64,000 nucleotides of DNA, from contig JBAOHC010000020.1 in assembly GCA_037046735.1 (NCBI GenBank), positions 124,001-188,000 on the forward strand, read 5' to 3'. A model generated the notes under the pieces. It was given only the letters and a program-made list of their open reading frames with translations, searched no databases and had not been told where the DNA came from. Made by a program: the position numbers and the translations under genes. Positions 26,068 through 32,544 of the stretch are shown piece by piece; positions within the stretch are counted from its first letter, which is position 1, and every line of letters begins with the position of its first letter. The DNA comes from JADKAV01 sp037046735 (GTDB taxonomy: Bacteria; Actinomycetota; Actinomycetes; S36-B12; UBA10799).

Positions 26068-27714
26068 TCACATCCGGTCGGGGGCACTGACGCCGCAGAG
26101 GTCCAAGCCGTTGGCGATGACCTGCCGCGTCGCTGCGCACAACCACAGCCTGGCGATGTGCAGCGGTTCCACCTGCTCCTCACCGCGCGGCAGCACGCGA
26201 CACGAGTCGTAGAACTTGTGGTACGCGGTCGCCACCTCTTCGAGATAACGGCAGACGCGGTGGGGTTCGCGCAACTCCGCGGCCGTGGCGATGATGCGGG
26301 GGAACTCCGCCAGTACCCCGAGCAGAGCACCCTCGCGCTCATGTGTCAGCAATCCCGGATCGAACTCGGCTTGGCGCCAATCGATCCCGAGATCGGCGGC
26401 GTTGCGCAGCACTGAGGAGATCCGGGCATGGGCGTACTGCACGTAGAAAACCGGGTTGTCGTTGGTGCGTTGGACCAGCAGATCGAGGTCCATCATCAAC
26501 GGGGAGTCCGCCGGGTAGCGGATCAGCGTGTAGCGGGCGGCATCCACGCCGACCTCATCGACCAAGTCCTCAAGGGTGATCATGGCGCCGCTGCGCTTGG
26601 ACAGCCGCACCTCCTCCCCACCCTTGTACATCTTCACGAGCTGCCCGATCAGGATCTCGATATTGAAGTTCGGGTCGTCGCCGGCGCAGGCGGCCACGGC
26701 CCGCAGGCGGTTGACGTACCCGTGGTGATCGGCGCCCAGCAGGTAGACGCAGATGTCGAAGCCGCGGGCGCGCTTGTCCACGTAGTAGGCGGTATCCGAG
26801 GCGAAGTACGTGAGTTCGCCGTCGGCCTTGATCAGCACCCGGTCCTTGTCGTCGTCAAAGTCGGTGGTCCGCAGCCACACGGCTCCGTCGGCCTCGTAGA
26901 CGTGTCCTTGGGACCGCAGTTTCACCATGCCGCGGTCCACAGCGCCCGAGGAGTGCAGCGTGCGCTCGGAGTACCAGACGTCGAAGTGCGTGCGGAAGTG
27001 GTCCAGCACATCCTTCTGCTGCTGCAGTTGCAGTGCGTAGCCCGCCTCCCGGAAAGCCACCCAGCGCTCGTCCTCTGGAAGGTCCAGGATGCCCGGCTCC
27101 GCAGCCACGATCCGCTGGGCCAGCTCCACGATGTACTCGCCCTGGTAGCCGCCCTCGGGCGGCTCGGCACCGCGAGCGCGCGCCTCCAGCGACATGCCGA
27201 ACTTGTCCATCTGCACACCACGGTCGTTGATGTAGAACTCACGGTCGACGACCGCACCCGCCGCAGCCAGCACCCGCGCCATGGCATCCCCGACTGCAGC
27301 CCACCGGGTGTGCCCAAGGTGCAACGGGCCGGTGGGGTTGGCTGAGATGAACTCGAGGTTGATGTTCGTCCCAGTGAGCGCCTCGATCTGACCGTACGTG
27401 CTGCCCGCGGTGACGATGCTCTGTGCGATCTGGCCTTGTGCCTGCGCGGCCAACGAGATGTTGATGAAACCAGGTCCGGCGATCTCCAAGGCCTCGATGC
27501 CCTCATGTGTCTGCAGAATGGCCACCACCTTTGCGGCCAATTCCCGGGGCGGCAGTCCCGCACGCTTGGCCGAGGCCAGGGCGACGTTGGTGGCCCAGTC
27601 CCCGTGGTCGCGATTCTTGGGTCGTTCCACGCGCACGTCGACCTGCAGATCGCTGGTCTCCGGAATGGCGGCGAGGGCAGCGGTGATGGCGGCGACCAGA
27701 TCGGCGGGTGTCAT
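26068..27714 (-). CDS. argS: arginyl-tRNA synthetase
   Basis: Class I synthetase charging tRNA-Arg. It is 548 residues. The N-terminal Add1-type domain contains DHGDWATNVA, the HIGH motif is HLGH at 132-135, and the KMSK-equivalent is LSKRSGAM. The C-terminal anticodon-binding domain ends in NGLDLCGVSAPDRM, typical of the family. TAATCT lies 7 bases before the ATG, but the spacer is GGAGGGT, which could equally serve as a Shine-Dalgarno site on a longer transcript. A tRNA-Arg gene lies 640 bases away. Confidence 0.97.
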   Translation of the reverse strand: MTPADLVAAITAALAAIPETSDLQVDVRVERPKNRDHGDWATNVALASAKRAGLPPRELAAKVVAILQTHEGIEALEIAGPGFINISLAAQAQGQIAQSIVTAGSTYGQIEALTGTNINLEFISANPTGPLHLGHTRWAAVGDAMARVLAAAGAVVDREFYINDRGVQMDKFGMSLEARARGAEPPEGGYQGEYIVELAQRIVAAEPGILDLPEDERWVAFREAGYALQLQQQKDVLDHFRTHFDVWYSERTLHSSGAVDRGMVKLRSQGHVYEADGAVWLRTTDFDDDKDRVLIKADGELTYFASDTAYYVDKRARGFDICVYLLGADHHGYVNRLRAVAACAGDDPNFNIEILIGQLVKMYKGGEEVRLSKRSGAMITLEDLVDEVGVDAARYTLIRYPADSPLMMDLDLLVQRTNDNPVFYVQYAHARISSVLRNAADLGIDWRQAEFDPGLLTHEREGALLGVLAEFPRIIATAAELREPHRVCRYLEEVATAYHKFYDSCRVLPRGEEQVEPLHIARLWLCAATRQVIANGLDLCGVSAPDRM

Positions 27715-27721
27715 ACCCTCC

Positions 27722-27727
27722 AGATTA
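27722..27727 (-). promoter_or_regulatory. putative leaderless -10 element of argS
   Basis: TAATCT on the minus strand, 7 bases before the argS ATG. Its first bases overlap the TAA stop of the upstream lipoprotein gene. Confidence 0.45.
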
Positions 27728-28288
27728 GGGGGTCGGCGCGGGGGTATCGTCTGGTCCCGCCTTGCGGACCTCCACGACCACCCGCAAAGGATCGACGCCC
27801 TCGTAAGCCTGCCCCTGAGGTGGCGGGCTCTCCCCCAAGACCTCGATCACCACGACGTTCGGCGAGGAGGGCCGCCGTGCGGTGTATCGGACGTCGATGT
27901 CCTTAGGGGATGCCGTCACCATTTGGTACCCGGTGGTGCGCAGGCCGCGGACCAGCAGACCCGCATCGGTGTTCACGTAACCACGGATGCGCTGCGGATC
28001 TTCGCCGTCGAACAGTGGTTCTGCGTACACCCACATGAACCGGTTTCCGGATTCGGCGCCCACGCACCAGGGACCCGCGTAGTACGTGGTGGCCAACCGG
28101 TCGAGGACCGGCGGATAGGCCCTTAGCTGCTTGCGCGTGCAGGGCAACCACTGTTCACCGGCGATCGTGATCGGCCCCTCGGGCGCGCCCACCGGGACGG
28201 GGCCCGGCAGCGCGGTCGGATGAGTGGGAGGAGTCAACTGCTGACACCCCACCAACACCAGCGCGCACGCCGCAAGAGACCACCGCAC
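27725..28288 (-). CDS. putative lipoprotein, function unknown
   Basis: A 187-residue protein with a lipoprotein signal: short basic start (MRWS), hydrophobic core and lipobox LVGC, so Cys15 is the predicted lipidated residue. The mature part begins with a Pro-rich stretch (TPPTHPTALPGPVP) and contains two Cys (PCTRK, PWCVG) that could form a disulfide. No known domain is recognised. The GTG at 28288 was chosen because it puts the signal peptide at the very N-terminus and has TACCTT 7 bases upstream; an ATG at 28345 would add an unlikely polar extension. The stop overlaps the argS -10 candidate. Confidence 0.7.
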   Translation of the reverse strand: MRWSLAACALVLVGCQQLTPPTHPTALPGPVPVGAPEGPITIAGEQWLPCTRKQLRAYPPVLDRLATTYYAGPWCVGAESGNRFMWVYAEPLFDGEDPQRIRGYVNTDAGLLVRGLRTTGYQMVTASPKDIDVRYTARRPSSPNVVVIEVLGESPPPQGQAYEGVDPLRVVVEVRKAGPDDTPAPTP

Positions 28289-28295
28289 ACCAGAC

Positions 28296-28301
28296 AAGGT
28301 A
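28296..28301 (-). promoter_or_regulatory. putative leaderless -10 element of the lipoprotein gene
   Basis: TACCTT on the minus strand, 7 bases before the GTG at 28288; it supports that start. Confidence 0.45.
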
Positions 28302-28352
28302 CTGCCCAGACAGACACGGGGTTGGCATTGGTAGGCTGGCATCACCCCAAAA

Positions 28353-28424
28353 GCCCCCGTAGCTCAGGGGATAGAGCAGTGGCCTCCGGAGCCATGCGCG
28401 CAGGTTCGAATCCTGCCGGGGGCA
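28353..28424 (+). tRNA. tRNA-Arg, anticodon CCG (reads CGG)
   Basis: Full cloverleaf by eye: acceptor stem gcccccg/cgggggc, D stem gctc/gagc, anticodon stem gtggc/gccat (one G-U pair) with loop ctccgga, four-base variable region and T arm gcagg-ttcgaat-cctgc. The discriminator is A. The 3' bases continue as ccc, so the CCA end is not encoded and must be added after transcription. Confidence 0.96.
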
Positions 28425-28438
28425 CCCAAAATCCTTCG

Positions 28439-28888
28439 CTAGGACTTGACTTTCTTGGGCGTCTGATGGTTCGCCCCGGCCGACCGCCGCACTGCCCGCT
28501 CCTCATCAGCGGCAAGCCTGCGCACGACGCCACTGGGGGCACTGCGGTTCTCAGCGACACGCAGTCGGACGGTCGTGTTCTTGTCCTTGGACAAACGGCG
28601 CAGAGCCGATGTTGGGGCGTTCGGATTAAGGGCGACCGCGGTCCGCACCGCCACATGCTCGTCGCTGGCCAGCAGATCGAGCACCTTGTCGGTCGCGTTG
28701 AGATTCAGCGCGACCTCGGTGCGCACCTCCCACCGCTTGTCGTTGGCCAACTTGGCCAGGGCTTTAGCCGGCGTACGGGGGTTGGCTGCCACGTCAGCAC
28801 GCACCGACCAATTCTTGTGGTCGGCCAGTTTGCCCAGCGTCTTACCGGGCGTTCGTGTGTCGCGGGCCAGTGCAACTTTCCCCTCGGC
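28439..28888 (-). CDS. LRV (leucine-rich-repeat variant) protein
   Basis: A 149-residue protein made almost entirely of about five 26-residue repeats of the form TPxxxLxxLAxDxxWxVRxxVAxNP, which is the LRV/HEAT-like pattern. Such repeats stack into a right-handed solenoid and usually bind protein. The Cys-containing iron-sulfur module of the nitrogen-fixer LRV protein is absent, and no catalytic motif is present. The start is uncertain: the ATG at 28888 (MAEGKVALAR) has GAAGGG 11 bases upstream and TACATT (28925-28930) as possible -10; a TTG at 28948 would add 20 residues. The gene ends 14 bases from the tRNA, on the opposite strand. Confidence 0.75.
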   Translation of the reverse strand, partial: AEGKVALARDTRTPGKTLGKLADHKNWSVRADVAANPRTPAKALAKLANDKRWEVRTEVALNLNATDKVLDLLASDEHVAVRTAVALNPNAPTSALRRLSKDKNTTVRLRVAENRSAPSGVVRRLAADEERAVRRSAGANHQTPKKVKS

Positions 28889-29006
28889 CATCAGCGACAA
28901 CGCCCTTCGGTGCTCACTCGGAACAATGTAGAGCACAAAGGTGGACAAACTCGATCAATGCGTCACGTTTCGCCCTCCTCGTCGGCTCTGGCGCCGCTGG
29001 CGCGCT

Positions 29007-29012
29007 TAGGCT
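29007..29012 (+). promoter_or_regulatory. putative leaderless -10 element of the membrane-protein gene
   Basis: TAGGCT, 6 bases before the GTG at 29019. Confidence 0.5.
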
Positions 29013-29018
29013 GAAGTT

Positions 29019-29774
29019 GTGCTGCATTGGTACGCGCGAGAGATCATCGAGCCGGGTCGACAACCCATGTTCCTGGCTCTCCTGGCGTTCCTGCTGACGT
29101 TTCTCGTCACCCGCACCATCACCCGGCTGATCCGGTCTGGGAAAGGTCCATTCGGAAATGTGTCCGCCGGCGAGGTGCACATCCATCACGTGGTTCCCGG
29201 CCTGATCGTGCTGCTGCTCGGCGGGGTGCTCGCCCTCGGTTCAGGTGAACACGGGATCTGGCGGCAGATCGCCGGCCTCACGTTCGGCATCGGGGCCGCC
29301 CTGGTCCTCGACGAGTTCGCCATGATCCTGCACATGCAGGACGTGTACTGGACGCAGGAGGGACGGCTGTCGGCAGATGCGGTGACCCTGGCGGCCGTCG
29401 TCTTGTTCTGCGCGATGCTCGTGGCCGCACCCAACCAGACTCCACCGGATCCGGACACCGATTTCTGGGTCAATGCGTTGGGGGTCCTCATGTTCATCGT
29501 GCTGGCCTTCATCCCGTTGTTCGTCACGATTCTCAAAGGCAAGCTGTGGCTGGCCGCCTTCTCGATCGCCGTCCCGTTCATCGCGTGGGTCGCGATGTTC
29601 CGTCTGGCCAAGCCGGGCTCGCCGTGGGCGCACTACCGCTACGCGAAGAAGCCGCGCAAGGCGCAGCGAGCAGCAGACCGGTCGCAGCGCTGGGCGCGCC
29701 GCCAGGAGCCGATTCGATCGTGGATCCAAGAACACCTGTTTGGGCTCTCCAAGGACACCGCGGACCAGAAGTGA
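29019..29774 (+). CDS. conserved integral membrane protein
   Basis: A 251-residue protein with about 5-6 membrane helices (roughly 17-37, 58-75, 83-100, 120-137, 150-168, 175-193) and a basic C-terminal tail. Two conserved-looking polar motifs lie at helix borders: VHIHHVVPG (His-rich) and LDEFAMILHMQDVYW, suggestive of metal or substrate binding. I know similar sequences as uncharacterised actinobacterial membrane proteins and assign no function. The GTG start has a -10-like TAGGCT at leaderless spacing. The plsC-like gene follows 14 bases after its stop. Confidence 0.75.
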   Translation: MLHWYAREIIEPGRQPMFLALLAFLLTFLVTRTITRLIRSGKGPFGNVSAGEVHIHHVVPGLIVLLLGGVLALGSGEHGIWRQIAGLTFGIGAALVLDEFAMILHMQDVYWTQEGRLSADAVTLAAVVLFCAMLVAAPNQTPPDPDTDFWVNALGVLMFIVLAFIPLFVTILKGKLWLAAFSIAVPFIAWVAMFRLAKPGSPWAHYRYAKKPRKAQRAADRSQRWARRQEPIRSWIQEHLFGLSKDTADQK

Positions 29775-29776
29775 AC

Positions 29777-29782
29777 TAAATT
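29777..29782 (+). promoter_or_regulatory. putative leaderless -10 element of the PlsC-like gene
   Basis: TAAATT, 6 bases before the GTG at 29789 and just 3' of the preceding stop codon. The acyltransferase may have its own leaderless transcript in addition to read-through. Confidence 0.45.
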
Positions 29783-29788
29783 GGCGTT

Positions 29789-30541
29789 GTGCTGGACATC
29801 ACCTATCCCCCGATCGTTCTGACCGCGCACACGTTCTTCCGGCTCTTCAACATCCACTTCACGTTGGCCGGTGGACAGCATGTTCCGCTCAAGGGTGGGG
29901 CGGTGCTGGCCAGCAACCATGTGTCGTATCTGGACTTCATCTTCTGCGGCTACGGTGCTCGGCCCTCCAAGCGCCTCGTGCGGTTCATGGCCAAGAAGTC
30001 CACGTTCGACAATCGGATCTCCGGGCCACTGATGCGCTCCATGCACCACATCCCCGTGGATCGCGCGGCAGGAGCGGCGTCACTGGATCAGGCCATTGAA
30101 TGGTTGCGCAAGGGTGAGATCGTGGGCGTGTTCCCGGAGGCCACCATCAGCCAGTCCTTCGAGGTGAAGGACTTCAAAACCGGTGCCGTGCGGATGGCGG
30201 CCGAGGCTGGGGTGCCCATCATCCCCATGATCACGTTCGGCGGCCAGCGGCTGTGGACCAAGGGACATCCCCGGGAGATGGCCCGGGGCACGCTTGTGGC
30301 CCTGCGGCTCGGCGAACCGATGATGGTCACCCCTGCCGATGACCCCGCCGAGGCAACCGCCGAACTGCGCTCGCGTATGCAAGCCCTTTACGAGCAGATG
30401 ATCCAGGCCTACGAACCCAAGCCAGAACCCGGAGCATGGTGGTGGCCGGCCCGCTTCGGGGGCGGTGCCCCCACACTCGATGAGATGCGCGCGCAGGAGG
30501 CGGCCGACCGGGCCAAACGTGAAGGCGAGGCCGGCGAGTAG
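29789..30541 (+). CDS. 1-acyl-sn-glycerol-3-phosphate acyltransferase family protein
   Basis: PlsC-type acyltransferase, 250 residues, probably peripheral on the inner face of the membrane. The catalytic block NHVSYLD (NHx4D) and the second block GVFPEAT (PEGT variant with Ala for Gly) are present, with IPVDRAAG between them. Members acylate lysophosphatidate or similar glycerolipids; paralogues in Actinomycetota are many, so the exact acceptor is uncertain. The GTG start is leaderless-type. The gene converges on the DUF2089 gene with a 3-base gap between stops. Confidence 0.88.
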   Translation: MLDITYPPIVLTAHTFFRLFNIHFTLAGGQHVPLKGGAVLASNHVSYLDFIFCGYGARPSKRLVRFMAKKSTFDNRISGPLMRSMHHIPVDRAAGAASLDQAIEWLRKGEIVGVFPEATISQSFEVKDFKTGAVRMAAEAGVPIIPMITFGGQRLWTKGHPREMARGTLVALRLGEPMMVTPADDPAEATAELRSRMQALYEQMIQAYEPKPEPGAWWWPARFGGGAPTLDEMRAQEAADRAKREGEAGE

Positions 30542-30544
30542 TGC

Positions 30545-30913
30545 CTACTGCCGCTGCTGCTCCAGGATCGACTGCGCTTCCTCGACGCTGATCCGGCCCG
30601 CCGCAAGATCGTTCATGACCTCGCGGGGGTCGGCGACCGGCTCATCCAGACCCAGCCTCGTCAGAAGATCGTTGAACCGCTGCCGCGCAGTCGGGTAGGA
30701 CACGCCGAGGTGTGCCTGCACGTCACGAAGATTGCCGCGACTGCGTAAGAACACCTCGAGGAGCAGCTGATCGTCGCCGGTGAGTTGGCAGTAACGGCAC
30801 GCCGAGAACGAGCCGGAGATCTCCGTGTGACAACCCGGGCACGTGAGCCGCGTGGTGATCAGCTCTTGGGTGCAGACCGGACATGTCGAGGGGGCAGCGT
30901 GCAGGTGATTCAT
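30545..30913 (-). CDS. DUF2089 family zinc-ribbon/HTH protein
   Basis: A 122-residue protein: N-terminal zinc ribbon (CPVC, CPGC and CRYC pairs), then a helical region RGNLRDVQAHLGVSYPTARQRFNDL that reads as a helix-turn-helix. This is the DUF2089 architecture. The C-terminus (RISVEEAQSILEQQ) resembles the short helix pair found at the start of DUF4097 proteins. The ATG at 30913 overlaps the preceding gene's stop as ATGA, so the two are co-translated. A transcription factor or adaptor role is likely but unproven. Confidence 0.8.
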   Translation of the reverse strand: MNHLHAAPSTCPVCTQELITTRLTCPGCHTEISGSFSACRYCQLTGDDQLLLEVFLRSRGNLRDVQAHLGVSYPTARQRFNDLLTRLGLDEPVADPREVMNDLAAGRISVEEAQSILEQQRQ

Positions 30914-31677
30914 GCGATGGTGACCTGCGCAGAACCCATGCGGGAACTCACGGTCAGAGCGCCCGCCCCTGCGCCCACTGCGACGGCCGGCGTCGTGCCA
31001 TCCTGGGGAGCCTTCACGTTGCCCGTGTGCGACTTGATGATGGCCTGCCCCAACGAAGTGTCCGCGGTGACCATGACGTTGGACTCCGGACGTACCGTGA
31101 CACTGACCGACCCCATGTCTGCGCGGATCTTGGACTGTCCGGTGAACACCCAATCGACCTTGCCGCTGCCGCTGGCCACGTCCAGCAGCAGGGGCCCCGC
31201 GCCACTCAGCTGCGCTGACCCGGCTTCCACGCCCACACTGGCGCCCGCGGTCACACCCTGCAGATCCAGCGCCCCGCCGACCAGCAGCACCTGCAGTGGC
31301 AGGTTCGGGTTGACGCGGATCTCAACGCTCGCCCCAACTCTGTTGACCATCTGCCCGACCCACATCATGAACGCCGAGCGCGGCGGCTCGACACTGAAGT
31401 CACCCTCACCGGAGGTGGTGTTGGTGTCGATGAGCAGACTGTCGCCCTCCCGACGCATCGTGTGCGGGCCCTGGGCGACCGCCTCGTGGACAGCGGGGTC
31501 AGCCACGATTGTCAGCCGGACTGCCCCGGCCTTCACCTGAATCCGCCGGACCGGCTCATCGGAAACGGCCACATCGACAGACTCCGATGACAACTCCGCG
31601 ATCCGCTGACTCGCCTCCTCGGGCGTCAAATTGCCGGCGGCCACTTCTTCCAACATTGCGCGCATCGCATCAGTCAT
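30910..31677 (-). CDS. DUF4097-like beta-repeat protein with N-terminal SHOCT-like helices
   Basis: A 255-residue protein. Residues 1-30 (MTDAMRAMLEEVAAGNLTPE) form the helix pair often found before a beta-solenoid domain; the rest is a run of short beta strands rich in Gly, Val, Ser and Thr, as in DUF4097 adhesin-like proteins. There is no signal peptide or membrane segment, so it is probably cytoplasmic. Pairing with DUF2089 recalls the yvlB neighbourhood of Bacillus, whose function is poorly known. The ATG at 31677 follows TATAGT by 6 bases, the clearest leaderless promoter in the window. Confidence 0.72.
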   Translation of the reverse strand: MTDAMRAMLEEVAAGNLTPEEASQRIAELSSESVDVAVSDEPVRRIQVKAGAVRLTIVADPAVHEAVAQGPHTMRREGDSLLIDTNTTSGEGDFSVEPPRSAFMMWVGQMVNRVGASVEIRVNPNLPLQVLLVGGALDLQGVTAGASVGVEAGSAQLSGAGPLLLDVASGSGKVDWVFTGQSKIRADMGSVSVTVRPESNVMVTADTSLGQAIIKSHTGNVKAPQDGTTPAVAVGAGAGALTVSSRMGSAQVTIA

Positions 31678-31683
31678 ACTCAA

Positions 31684-31689
31684 ACTATA
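31684..31689 (-). promoter_or_regulatory. putative leaderless -10 element of the DUF4097/DUF2089 operon
   Basis: TATAGT on the minus strand, 6 bases before the ATG at 31677, in a locally AT-rich stretch. Confidence 0.65.
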
Positions 31690-31712
31690 AACCTGATATG
31701 CGTGAATGGAAA

Positions 31713-32060
31713 CTATCCGACCCCCAAAGTATGCAAAGTGTCATCATCGATTCCAAAATGATGTGCGATCTCATGTACAACCGTGATGTAGACCTCCCGC
31801 ACGACGTCGGCTTGGGTCGCACACATGTCCAGGATCGGGTTTCGGAAGATCCGGATCCGGTCGGGCAGGGCTGCCACGTACCAGGAGTCGCGCTCGGTCA
31901 AAGGGATGCCTTCGTACAGGCCAAGCAGATGAGGATCCTCAGGGGGTGGGTCGTCCTCGACCACGATGGCCACATTCTCGATGTGCTGGGCCAGGCTCGC
32001 CGGAATCACGTTCACAGCGGCCTCGACGAGCTGCTCGAACCGCTCTGCACTGACATCCAC
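31713..32060 (-). CDS. small metallopeptidase-like protein (minimal zincin, DUF1025 type)
   Basis: A 115-residue protein with the zinc motif HEIAHHFG at 96-103, close to the C-terminus, and IRIFRNPILDMC before it, the pattern of the minimal-MMP-like zincin family (PF06262). These are cytoplasmic, and physiological substrates are unknown. The second of two tandem GTG codons (32060) was chosen, since GGTGGAG precedes it with 5 bases from GGAG. It may belong to the sbcD-sbcC-ATL transcript 133 bases upstream, or be separate, given the hairpin between them. Confidence 0.85.
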   Translation of the reverse strand: MDVSAERFEQLVEAAVNVIPASLAQHIENVAIVVEDDPPPEDPHLLGLYEGIPLTERDSWYVAALPDRIRIFRNPILDMCATQADVVREVYITVVHEIAHHFGIDDDTLHTLGVG

Positions 32061-32109
32061 CACATCTCCACCTTCACATGGCGCTGCCGGTGCGCGCACC
32101 GGGAGATCC

Positions 32110-32164
32110 GCCTGTTTCGTTCAGGATCGCCCCTGCCGGACCAGCACATCTGAACGAAATAGGC
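32110..32164. repeat. inverted repeat between the ATL and metallopeptidase genes
   Basis: Arms 32110-32124 (gcctgtttcgttcag) and 32150-32164 match at 14 of 15 positions around a 25-base loop. In addition ttcaggatcgccc occurs twice as a direct repeat, at 32120-32132 and 32171-32183. No T-run follows, so it is not a classical intrinsic terminator; an operator or RNA-processing hairpin is possible. Confidence 0.7.
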
Positions 32165-32193
32165 GCACCCTTCAGGATCGCCCGTTTGGCGAG

Positions 32194-32544
32194 TCAACCC
32201 GCCGGACGACGGCTGGCCACAGGTATGAGGTCGTCGGGGGTAGGGCGCCAGCGCCGCTGGCCAAGTGGCACGCGCCTGCCCACCACGGTGATCCCCTCGG
32301 CCGAGAGCAGCGGCGCGGCCTGGGCCAGAACCGACTGCGCGACAGTTCCGGATGATTGCACCACCCGCCACCACGGCACACCGGACCCGAACCGACGCAA
32401 CGTCCGGGCGGCCCGGCGAGCGGTGCACGGGAATCCGAGCTCGTCAGCCAGAGCAGCCATGTCGCCATAGGTTGCCAGACTCCCCGGCGGGATGAGACGC
32501 ACCAGATCGAGCAGCACCTCATCCAATGGGCCGGGATCGGTCAC
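32194..32544 (-). CDS. alkyltransferase-like (ATL) DNA-binding protein
   Basis: A 116-residue protein homologous to the DNA-binding domain of O6-methylguanine methyltransferase. The active-site PCHRV of MGMT is replaced by PWWRVV, so the alkyl-acceptor Cys is missing and Trp takes its place: the mark of ATL proteins, which bind O6-alkylguanine and hand it to nucleotide excision repair. The family's helix-turn-helix segment (LATYGDMAALADELG) is intact. The start overlaps the sbcC stop by 4 bases, tying it to the SbcCD nuclease operon. Confidence 0.92.
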   Translation of the reverse strand: MTDPGPLDEVLLDLVRLIPPGSLATYGDMAALADELGFPCTARRAARTLRRFGSGVPWWRVVQSSGTVAQSVLAQAAPLLSAEGITVVGRRVPLGQRRWRPTPDDLIPVASRRPAG

